The translations under genes were made by a program, and so were the position numbers. Shown here piece by piece: positions 56,768 to 64,000 of a stretch of 64,000 nt of DNA. Within the stretch, counting starts at the first letter, position 1. Each line of letters starts with the position of its first letter. Under the pieces are notes generated by a model. The model was given only the letters and a program-made list of their open reading frames with translations. It was not told the DNA's origin and did not search any database. The DNA is from Bacteroides sp. GM023 (GTDB taxonomy: Bacteria; Bacteroidota; Bacteroidia; Bacteroidales; Bacteroidaceae), in assembly GCF_014750685.1 (NCBI RefSeq), contig NZ_JAAXGE010000011.1, positions 1 to 64,000 on the forward strand, written 5' to 3'.

Positions 56768-58750
56768 TTATTCCTTTTTTAGAATGATTTTGCCACCGTA
56801 TTGCCCTGCAATCAACTTGCGGAAAGCGATGAATGCCACGTATTCATCGGGAGCATAAATCCCTTTCGGCATGAATAAATGATGAACGATACATATCTCC
56901 TTCTCCTTCACCTCGACGGTAGAATGGAAACTGCCGAATTTGCTTTCCACGTCAATTGGTTTCGGAAGTCCCTCGATGGTGTATCCGTCCGGCAGATGGA
57001 TGCGGATGCTGTCCGTGTCCGAGTAGCCGTAGTTGATGTGGATGGGATACGTACGCTTCGTGACGGAAGGGACGCTGAACCCTTTTCTGAAAATATTGGC
57101 AGGGATAAACAGGCGGTTTCCCGTCTTATTTCCGTACTGGTTGCTGCTGACGGAATAGTTGAAGGTGATGGACGGAGCCGTCTCTTTGCATTCTTTGATT
57201 TGCAGGTTCAGAATGTCCGCCTGCGACAGGTTGATGTCCGAACGGATGCGGTCTTTCTGCTTGTTGGGTTGTAGATAGACGATGCCTGCTTCGCTTTCAT
57301 ACTGGAATAACCGGGATATTTCGTTGACCGATATTTTAGCTTCAGCCGTGGGGGAGAGCGTGATGTCGGCAACGATGCATTGCGTGTTCAGCGAATCGGG
57401 ATAAGTAGGCAGACGGTGTATTCTGCCGCCTGCCGGTTCTATCAACAGTGCGTCATGTCCGGCAATGCCCTGGTGGACGTAGCCGAAAGGAAGTTGCGGA
57501 TTAGTGCATTCCAGCCAAAGCGTGTCCTGCGGAAGCGGAACTTGCAGGATGACGTGATTCATTTGGTTGGCACTCGAGAAATCGGGGAGAAGCCGTTCGT
57601 TCGTGGTGCTGATGACGGTGTAAGTAGAGGGGATGCCCAATTCTTTCAGCATGGCACGGGCGTAATTGGACAAGCCTTTGCAATCACCGAACCCAGTGCG
57701 GCAGACATCGGTGGCAGCGATGGGCTGCAAACCGCCGATACCTAACTGAATACTGACGTAACGGGTGGTCTTGGCGAGATAATCGTAGACGGCTTTCACT
57801 TTGTCACGGTCGGTGGAGCAGTTTGCCGTCAGTTCGTGCAGTTTGGCGCGGAAAGGCTCGGTGAGCAGGTCGCGTCCGTCGAGAAGTTTGTATTGCCATT
57901 CTCCGTATTTTTGCCAGGTGCTCAAGTCCCCTTCGGATTTGTCGTATTTGAAAGCGGAAGGAGCGAAGTAGACGCGGGGAAACAACTCCGCAAAGCTCGG
58001 GCCGAAAGGCTCTTTGAGAATGGGAGGTAATTTCAGGGCGGTCACTTCGATGATTTGTTGTCCTTCGGCACCGGTAGATTCCTTCACTTGGATGCCTTGG
58101 CCTTCTATGCTTTTGGTTTCAGTTTCTTTGGTTGCGGCTTCTTTACTTTGTTTTCCCACTCCTTGTGTGTTCAATTCGCGATAGCGGCAACCTTGTCCGG
58201 CAGGAAGTTCGATGCGGTAAGTCGCTTTTTCTACGGCTTGGTTGAAGCTCATTTGCGGGATGAAGGTGGAGTAACCAATCAGTCCGTTGTTGCATTTCAT
58301 TTCCCATTCATATTTCACGGTGAAAGGGAAAGAAGGGTAATTGCACTCATAATAATAAAAATAATCATCCGTGGTGAGCGAAGAACTGTATTCGCTTTTC
58401 TGAAGTTCGGATTTCTTAATCTTGCGTACGCTCTGACCGGAAGCGTTGATGATTTCTCCTGAGAATTTTTGCAGGGAACGGAACATGTCGCATCCGCAAT
58501 AGAAAACGGCATCCTCTAGTCCTTTACGGTTGAGCACGATGATAGTCCGGCTTTCCTTTTCTATGGATTGGGTCATGGATTTGCAGAGGATTTCTGTCCG
58601 GGCGTCTGCAATGACGGAGTTGGCATCCTTGAAAATCTCCTGTGCGTGGACGGGTTCTGCCTGAAAACTCAGGCAAAAGACGACATAAGCCAGGGCGGAT
58701 ACTTTCTTTATAAAGTGCTTTATAGAGCTGGTGTGACTGGGATATTTCAT
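56768..58750 (-). CDS. DUF3857/transglutaminase-like exported protein, catalytic Cys present
   Basis: 660 residues with a long signal peptide ending near 36 (AEPVHAQE). The DUF3857 beta domain covers about 60-240. A transglutaminase-like domain follows (about 310-430) with Cys357 in GFGDCKGLSNYARAM and a His in QMNHVILQV, so it may be an active cysteine hydrolase or transglutaminase. The C-terminal DUF2569-like beta domain ends near 655. It is the last of three tandem paralogues. The target is unknown; this architecture often accompanies surface polysaccharide or peptide processing. Confidence 0.87.
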   Translation of the reverse strand: MKYPSHTSSIKHFIKKVSALAYVVFCLSFQAEPVHAQEIFKDANSVIADARTEILCKSMTQSIEKESRTIIVLNRKGLEDAVFYCGCDMFRSLQKFSGEIINASGQSVRKIKKSELQKSEYSSSLTTDDYFYYYECNYPSFPFTVKYEWEMKCNNGLIGYSTFIPQMSFNQAVEKATYRIELPAGQGCRYRELNTQGVGKQSKEAATKETETKSIEGQGIQVKESTGAEGQQIIEVTALKLPPILKEPFGPSFAELFPRVYFAPSAFKYDKSEGDLSTWQKYGEWQYKLLDGRDLLTEPFRAKLHELTANCSTDRDKVKAVYDYLAKTTRYVSIQLGIGGLQPIAATDVCRTGFGDCKGLSNYARAMLKELGIPSTYTVISTTNERLLPDFSSANQMNHVILQVPLPQDTLWLECTNPQLPFGYVHQGIAGHDALLIEPAGGRIHRLPTYPDSLNTQCIVADITLSPTAEAKISVNEISRLFQYESEAGIVYLQPNKQKDRIRSDINLSQADILNLQIKECKETAPSITFNYSVSSNQYGNKTGNRLFIPANIFRKGFSVPSVTKRTYPIHINYGYSDTDSIRIHLPDGYTIEGLPKPIDVESKFGSFHSTVEVKEKEICIVHHLFMPKGIYAPDEYVAFIAFRKLIAGQYGGKIILKKE

Positions 58751-58773
58751 GGTATTTTTATATAAAAAGCCGG

Positions 58774-60783
58774 TTATATTTTTTTGAGTACCAATATCTC
58801 GTTATTCTTTTCGGCAATCAATTCCCAAAAGGCTTTCACACCCTTGTATTCATTGATGAGATAAATCAACTTGTTGGAACTGAAGGAATAAGTGAAGACG
58901 AGTTGGTTACCGTTCTGATGTACGAGGTAGCGGCAGAACCCTTGTTTGTCTTCCGTATACGCGTTCATAGGCTTGGGCAGTTCATCGACTGCGTATCCTT
59001 CGGGAATGGTAAGGTTGGTCACCAATATGACTTGCTCGGCATACGGCATTTCCAGCGGCAGTTGGCGTTCGGCCTGCGTGAACGGGCACTTGCTGACGTG
59101 CATAAAAACCATTGGGTTGATATAAATAAGCTCATCGTTCACGTTTGCCTGTTTCTCAAATTCGAGATTCTCCCGGACAGTGGGCGAGAAAGCATCCACT
59201 CCCGTTGTCGAGAACTTCTTCACTTTGATATTCTCTTCCGTTTCCAGTTTGGTGATAAACTCCGCGCTGTCCTTTGCAGCGTGGTAATTCTTGCGGAAGT
59301 TGGCGGCGTGCTGACCGGTATATCCCGTTTGGCGGGTACCCGTTATCCTACCGTCGGCATGAATCTGCGCATTGACGGCCGAACGGATTTGGTTCTTACC
59401 GAGATTGCTGAGGTCTATCCAGTTGCCACCGTCTGCCTTGCTAAGAAGGCGGGCACGGTCTACCATCAATACCGGTGGCAGCGTGTTCATGAACCCGTCG
59501 GTGACGGAACCGTCGAGGAATACGAAAGTACTGTCCGTATCCGCTATGCCGACTACAAACGTATTGAGCTTCTGAATGGAAGGATGCGAGAGAGGAAGGA
59601 TTCCCAGATTCTTGCGGCTCATTACCGCCGGATAACAAGGAATCTGCGCGTCGCGAAGCATACTCATCAACACGAAGTTAATCTCCGCATTGCTTCCTGT
59701 CCCGTTCTTGACAGCCTTTCTCACCTCATTGCCGTAAAGTCCGTATTGCCCATTCCATGAAATTTTCTTTTTGAGGAAGGTATAGATGGCGGCAATCTTA
59801 TCCTGCCTGTCCGTCAGTTTGTCAAGGGATAATGATGCCATCTCGTCCCGGTAGGGATTACGCATCTTGAGCAGCGAGCCGAAGTCCTCGTCTTCCAGTA
59901 GCATCTTGTCGATGCTTTCCCAAGTATTTGTAAACGACTTGTAGAGTGAACCCGGGAAGCTGATTCCACGAAGCTCGAAACCGACACCACTCAGGTAGTC
60001 GTCCGCACACCAGGTGTATTTGTCCGGACGGAGAGCGGGCAACTGCTTGCCGACAAAGCTCAAATGGCGTCCCGTGCAGATGAGTTGTTCTGTCTGTCCG
60101 CCCTGATACTGAATCGTGTAGGAGATGCTTTCCGACTGGTCTTTCGGATTGAGGAAGTTTGAACCTCTCATGTCAAGATTGAACTGGAAGTATTCGGGAA
60201 TGGTAATGTCATATTGCGTGTGGAGCACAGGGATACTTCTTTGAGCTTCCCAGTGGTTGATTCTGTAATACAAGTCGGAGCTGAGCTGATATTTATATTC
60301 GAATACCGTCCCTTCATGGACAGCAGGTATCGAGAATTTTATCTGCATATACGACTTGTTGAACCTTTCTTCAAAGACGAGGTCGCGTTTCATTTTGGTG
60401 CGTACTATCTTTCCGTTTTCCAGGTTGTAGGCGGAAGCGTCGAGCTGCGTGATATTTTCTTTTATGCTGCTGCTCTTCTCATTAGAATAATAAGGTATAA
60501 TAATGTCCGCATAGGATGTGCCTTCGGATTTCAGTACCTTTATTTTTGTCTCGTAGGTGTACACGAGCCGGAAATCATTGTGTATCAGGTCGTAGCGGGC
60601 TGTGGTCTTGGAGTATAGCACGACTGCCGTTGCTGCGGTGTCCGGCGTGTAGGTGTCCATCTTCAGTTCTTCTTCGGAAGGTTTGCCGTATTTCATACTG
60701 GGGGTGATGACGTCTGTGACCGTTTGCTGGGCGAAGCCTTGCCACGCCAACAATAGAAAGAAAAGTGTCTGTATAGTTCTCAT
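58774..60783 (-). CDS. DUF3857 exported protein, transglutaminase triad lost
   Basis: 669 residues with a short signal peptide (LLLAWQGFA/QQ). Same domain order as its neighbours. At the catalytic Cys position it has Ala366 (GTGSNAEINFVLMSML), and the His position (KLNTFVVGI) is Thr. It should therefore lack transglutaminase activity and may be a binding or scaffold protein. It begins 31 bp after the third paralogue and ends 23 bp before the first, so the three are one transcript. Confidence 0.87.
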   Translation of the reverse strand: MRTIQTLFFLLLAWQGFAQQTVTDVITPSMKYGKPSEEELKMDTYTPDTAATAVVLYSKTTARYDLIHNDFRLVYTYETKIKVLKSEGTSYADIIIPYYSNEKSSSIKENITQLDASAYNLENGKIVRTKMKRDLVFEERFNKSYMQIKFSIPAVHEGTVFEYKYQLSSDLYYRINHWEAQRSIPVLHTQYDITIPEYFQFNLDMRGSNFLNPKDQSESISYTIQYQGGQTEQLICTGRHLSFVGKQLPALRPDKYTWCADDYLSGVGFELRGISFPGSLYKSFTNTWESIDKMLLEDEDFGSLLKMRNPYRDEMASLSLDKLTDRQDKIAAIYTFLKKKISWNGQYGLYGNEVRKAVKNGTGSNAEINFVLMSMLRDAQIPCYPAVMSRKNLGILPLSHPSIQKLNTFVVGIADTDSTFVFLDGSVTDGFMNTLPPVLMVDRARLLSKADGGNWIDLSNLGKNQIRSAVNAQIHADGRITGTRQTGYTGQHAANFRKNYHAAKDSAEFITKLETEENIKVKKFSTTGVDAFSPTVRENLEFEKQANVNDELIYINPMVFMHVSKCPFTQAERQLPLEMPYAEQVILVTNLTIPEGYAVDELPKPMNAYTEDKQGFCRYLVHQNGNQLVFTYSFSSNKLIYLINEYKGVKAFWELIAEKNNEILVLKKI

Positions 60784-60814
60784 GCTGATTGAGATTTAAG
60801 AGTTTATGATGAAT

Positions 60815-62857
60815 TTATATTTTCTTGAGTACAATCAAGGCGTTGTTTTTCTCGATAACTTTGCTCCACATTTCTTGCAGTTGGCTGTAATGTTCCGATA
60901 GGAATATAAAGCTCTTGAGCGTGAAAATGTAATTGAGCGTGATAGTGTTTTCTTTTTTTTGAATCATATATCTGCACTGCATCCCGTCACCTTCCGCACG
61001 GATGGATTGTTGTTGGGGAAGTTCTTCCACTTCGTACCCTTCGGGGAGCGTCAGCGTGCATAACATCGTAAACTTATACGGATACGGTAGCTCGATGGGG
61101 AGCACACGCTCTGCCTGGATGAACGGGTTGGTCTTTATCTGCGGGAAAAGCATCGGGTTGATATAAAGGTGGTCGTCCGTATGGTCGGCCTGTAGGATGA
61201 AGTCTAATTCTTCTTCCACCAGTGCCGGATTGTTTTCATTATCCTTCACTTTCAGGTTGCTGACGGTGAGCTTGTCTTTCGAGCCGATGTCGGTGTTTGT
61301 TGCGTCCGAAGGGATGCTGTCCTGTTTGCTGTGTTCTTTTTTCTGATACTCTACGGCTTCCTGTCCGTGCAGCACTGTGGTGCGATGACCTTTTATGAGA
61401 TTTCCTTCTACACGGGCTTCAATCTTCATGAAACCCTTGTTGTCCGAGAGAGCCATCAGGTTCACCCATTTCTTGGCTTCTTCTACCTGGGGGGAGAGTA
61501 TACGTGCTTCGTTGACGCACAAGTCGAGTGGAAGAACGTTGATGGCGGGGACGTCCATAGAACTGTCAAGGAAGACATATTCCTGTTTGACGACATCGTA
61601 AATGGCTACGACAAATGTGTTCAGCTTTTGCAGGGAAGGGAAGTTTTGCGGCAGTATTCCCGATGAACGGCGGCTTAGAACCACCGGACAGGCGTTCAGC
61701 CCGAAGTCCTTCAGGATGCTGATGAAGACAAAGTTGAGGTCGGCGTTGGTGCCGCTTCCTTTCTTGATGGTTTTATTGAGTTCTTTGCTGTAAATATGGT
61801 ATCTCCCGTTCCAGGTCATTTTCTTTTTTAGTACATGGAAAGCGGCGATGATTTTTTCTTCAAAATTCATTTCGCTCCTGTAGGCTTGTTTAGTCTCTTC
61901 ACGAAAGGGGTTGGTGAAGGAAAGGAGAGCACCGAACTGCTCGTGTTCCGGTTTGAGCAGTTGACGGTCTACGTCTTCCCACTTCTGACTGTATGGCTTG
62001 TATTCGCTGCCGGGAAATTGAGTGCCTTGCAGGTCGAAGCTGATTTGTACCTTGTAATCCTCGGGACACCAGCAATAGGATTCGTCCTGACGGATGGCGG
62101 GAAGATTGCGTGAGGTGAAGATCGTTTCCTGTGCCGTGATGCTGAAGTCCCTGTTCACGCTTGCTATGCCGGGGTTTTGGCGTTGGGTGGCTTGGATGGC
62201 GGATTGCCTTTGTTTGGTTTCTATGTAGTCCTTCCCGCGGAGTTCGATGTTGTAGATGAATACGTTGGGGATGGTGATTTTATATTGGTTGTAGAGCACG
62301 GGCAGTTCTTCCTGCATCATCCAGTTGTCGATGTGGGAGAAGTAGTCGGAGAAGAGCTTGTAGTGATATTCGATGACGGTGCCCTCTTTGACGGCGGGCA
62401 GGGAGAATTTCAGCATTTTGTAGCGGTTGTCTATCCGCTCGATGGAGACGGATTCCCGTTTCATGGATGTCTTGACGCATTTCCCGTTTTCCATGTTGTA
62501 GGAACAGCCTTCTATTTCGCTGGCTCTTTCCTTTCCCTCATCCTTGTCGGTGGGGGAGTAGTAGGGGACACTGACGTCGGCATAGGATACTCCCTGCGGT
62601 TTCAGTATTTTGATGCGCACCCAGTGCTCGGTGACTAGCTGGAAGCCGTCGTGGTAAGTGAAGTCACTTTGTCCCTGGTGAAAGAGATAAATGGCTGTGG
62701 CGGTAGTGTCGGGGGCGTATGTGGCGAGAGACAGTTCTTCTTTGGAAGGTTTTCCGTATTTCAGGTTGGGGGCTATCGGGGGTGTCGCATTTTGTTGCGC
62801 ATAGGCGGACGACAGGAGATGAAACAGAAATGCGCATAGAATGAATAGTTTTCCCAT
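60815..62857 (-). CDS. DUF3857 exported protein, transglutaminase triad lost
   Basis: 680 residues, signal peptide ending near AYAQQN (about 20). It is closest to the middle paralogue (shared PNLKYGKPSKEELSLATYAP near 30-50 and similar ending IEKNNALIVLKKI). Ala372 replaces the catalytic Cys (GSGTNADLNFVFISIL), and the His site is again Thr (KLNTFVVAI). First gene of the three-gene operon, with a -7 box at 62885-62892. Confidence 0.87.
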   Translation of the reverse strand: MGKLFILCAFLFHLLSSAYAQQNATPPIAPNLKYGKPSKEELSLATYAPDTTATAIYLFHQGQSDFTYHDGFQLVTEHWVRIKILKPQGVSYADVSVPYYSPTDKDEGKERASEIEGCSYNMENGKCVKTSMKRESVSIERIDNRYKMLKFSLPAVKEGTVIEYHYKLFSDYFSHIDNWMMQEELPVLYNQYKITIPNVFIYNIELRGKDYIETKQRQSAIQATQRQNPGIASVNRDFSITAQETIFTSRNLPAIRQDESYCWCPEDYKVQISFDLQGTQFPGSEYKPYSQKWEDVDRQLLKPEHEQFGALLSFTNPFREETKQAYRSEMNFEEKIIAAFHVLKKKMTWNGRYHIYSKELNKTIKKGSGTNADLNFVFISILKDFGLNACPVVLSRRSSGILPQNFPSLQKLNTFVVAIYDVVKQEYVFLDSSMDVPAINVLPLDLCVNEARILSPQVEEAKKWVNLMALSDNKGFMKIEARVEGNLIKGHRTTVLHGQEAVEYQKKEHSKQDSIPSDATNTDIGSKDKLTVSNLKVKDNENNPALVEEELDFILQADHTDDHLYINPMLFPQIKTNPFIQAERVLPIELPYPYKFTMLCTLTLPEGYEVEELPQQQSIRAEGDGMQCRYMIQKKENTITLNYIFTLKSFIFLSEHYSQLQEMWSKVIEKNNALIVLKKI

Positions 62858-62884
62858 TATATTGTGTTTTTGGTAGTATTCTCA

Positions 62885-62892
62885 CAAAGATA
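62885..62892 (-). promoter_or_regulatory. -7 box (TATCTTTG) for the DUF3857 operon
   Basis: Reverse complement CAAAGATA, 28 nt before the ATG at 62857. It abuts the terminator of the upstream gene. Confidence 0.6.
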
Positions 62893-62898
62893 AAAAAA

Positions 62899-62927
62899 AT
62901 AGAGAAAGGCGGTACACCTTTCTCTAT
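62899..62927 (-). terminator. Terminator of the diaminopimelate dehydrogenase gene
   Basis: Perfect 11-bp stem (ATAGAGAAAGG/CCTTTCTCTAT) with a 7-nt loop and T or A runs on both sides. Confidence 0.85.
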
Positions 62928-62954
62928 TTTTTTATTTATCGGATGGATAAAATA

Positions 62955-63854
62955 TTATACTAAGTGTCCGATCCACTCTTCGCGGTCGCCCGGAAGGAGG
63001 TCGATTACCGGAACTTCCACCATTGTGTAGCATCCCGGTTGTTGTCTCATGGAAGCGCGTGCCACGCATACCAGTACTTGTGCGGTCAGTGCGGGGTTGT
63101 TGATACGCATATTAAATTCGAACAACTGATTCTGAGTTTTTCCCGATACACCTTTGCGAGTCAGATTTACACCGTGTCCCATGTCGAGCAGCGCGTCTAC
63201 GCTTGGAACGAGTTTCACGTGTGTCTCGTCGTTCACGAAATACGGGTCTGCCTTGATGGCTGCGGCTACTTCTTCAAATTTGTATCCGTCTTTCAGTTCG
63301 ATATACACCATGCGGCGGTGGATACCTGTGCCCGTAGGGATGGTCATGGAAAGAGCGGCTTTCACTCCGTCGATAGCCTTCACGGCTACGGTGTGTCCCA
63401 TACTCATACCCGGGCCGAAGTTGGTGTAGGTGATGCCTTTCGGGGCAATCGCTTCGAGCATGGTGCGCACGATGGAGTCACTTCCCGGATCCCAGCCTGC
63501 GGAGATGATGGATACGGCTTTGTGCTCTTTGGCGGCTGCATCCAGTGTGCGGCGCAAGTCAACGATGCCGGTGTGAATATCGAAGCTGTCTACGGTATTG
63601 ATGCCCATAGCCAGGTATTCTTTTGCATATTTCTCAACGCTGCGGGTCGGCGTGCAAAGAATTGCCACGTCTACGCCTTCCAGCTCTTTAATGTCCTTTA
63701 CTACTGCATAGTTTGCCAACTCTTCCGGCTTGTTCTCTGCTCCTGCACGACGAACGACTCCGGCTATTTCGAAATCAGGCGCTGCCTGCAGCGCTTCAAG
63801 TACATAGTGTCCAATGTTGCCATAGCCAACGATGGCGGCTCTTACTTTTTTCAT
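62955..63854 (-). CDS. ddh: meso-Diaminopimelate dehydrogenase
   Basis: 299 residues from the ATG at 63854. The frame is open to 63941, but that lies upstream of the -7 box (63898-63905). It makes meso-diaminopimelate from tetrahydrodipicolinate, ammonia and NADPH in one step, supplying lysine and peptidoglycan. NADPH fold VRAAIVGYGNIGHYVLEAL, then VDSFDIHTGI, AGWDPGSDSIVRTMLEA and GPGMSMGHTVAVKAIDGVKAALS are typical. Single gene with its own terminator. Confidence 0.94.
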   Translation of the reverse strand: MKKVRAAIVGYGNIGHYVLEALQAAPDFEIAGVVRRAGAENKPEELANYAVVKDIKELEGVDVAILCTPTRSVEKYAKEYLAMGINTVDSFDIHTGIVDLRRTLDAAAKEHKAVSIISAGWDPGSDSIVRTMLEAIAPKGITYTNFGPGMSMGHTVAVKAIDGVKAALSMTIPTGTGIHRRMVYIELKDGYKFEEVAAAIKADPYFVNDETHVKLVPSVDALLDMGHGVNLTRKGVSGKTQNQLFEFNMRINNPALTAQVLVCVARASMRQQPGCYTMVEVPVIDLLPGDREEWIGHLV

Positions 63855-63897
63855 TCTTTTCTTGGTTTTATATGAACATTTTTCTTTATTTCTGCCA

Positions 63898-63905
63898 CAA
63901 AAGTA
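63898..63905 (-). promoter_or_regulatory. -7 box (TACTTTTG) for ddh
   Basis: Reverse complement CAAAAGTA, 44 nt before the ATG at 63854. The last 95 bp of the window show no gene. Confidence 0.6.
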
Positions 63906-64000
63906 AACAAAATATAAGGAAGGATTGTTTACGGGCGGCATTATTTTTATTTTTTTTTAGATTCGCTACAGTTTGCATGAAATACGCCGGTTGATGCCCT

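Overview
The window is a chromosomal segment of a gut Bacteroides (Bacteroidales). The evidence is a SusC/SusD pair, DUF4248 / HU-like / DUF4373 / DUF3857 / DUF4290 families, and many promoters of the Bacteroides type (-33 TTTG, -7 TAnnTTTG). The species cannot be fixed from the sequence alone. No tRNA, rRNA, CRISPR array or intact transposase was seen.

Layout. 0-1.9 kb: a leftward operon for a two-pass membrane protein, an ECF sigma factor and a small membrane protein. 1.9-3.6 kb: a RsmF-type rRNA methyltransferase. 3.5-10.1 kb: a leftward heavy-metal efflux system (TolC-like, RND pump, His-rich fusion lipoprotein) plus a His-rich exported protein. 10-12.6 kb: a zeta-toxin-like ATPase with a small partner, and an ABC-F ATPase. 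12.6-18.5 kb: a receiver-only response regulator, then a SusD lipoprotein and a SusC transporter whose first 72 codons lie on the opposite strand inside an invertible DNA segment. 18.7-27 kb: accessory genes (Rpn nuclease, DUF4373, amidase, HNH protein, DUF2693, DUF4248, HU-like protein, a 29-residue peptide) and a second invertible segment in front of a sensor histidine kinase. 27-32.3 kb: PiT phosphate transporter, lone HigA-like repressor, polyphosphate kinase. 32.4-39.5 kb: a coupled small-protein/DUF6169 pair, two phosphoesterases, RfbA/RfbB, MenA and an AAA/DUF4143 ATPase. 39.5-48.9 kb: housekeeping genes (nadD, gmk, yicC leftward; tsaB, DUF4290, murA, rimM, M23 peptidase, dxr, rseP rightward). 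49-54.8 kb: MFS exporter, anaerobic ribonucleotide reductase under a cobalamin riboswitch, rpiA. 54.9-64 kb: a gene broken by an amber codon, a candidate small RNA, a hemolysin III protein, three tandem DUF3857 proteins and diaminopimelate dehydrogenase.

The main finding is a pair of DNA inversion switches with related recognition sequences. At 17899-18470, perfect 21-bp inverted repeats bound a segment holding a promoter plus the signal peptide and N-terminal domain of SusC. It is drawn in the OFF state, and flipping it restores an in-frame SusC of about 1065 residues. At 23348-23835, 27-bp inverted repeats (one mismatch) bound a segment whose best promoter points away from the adjacent sensor kinase, also apparently OFF. 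The two repeat families match at 18 of 21 positions, so one unlinked recombinase may flip both, tying a nutrient transporter and a sensor kinase to the same switch machinery.

A second theme is the number of degenerate tandem repeats (15, 18, 21, 23, 24, 27, 33 and 44 bp) at gene ends, within linkers and between genes. Several of them have become protein tails.
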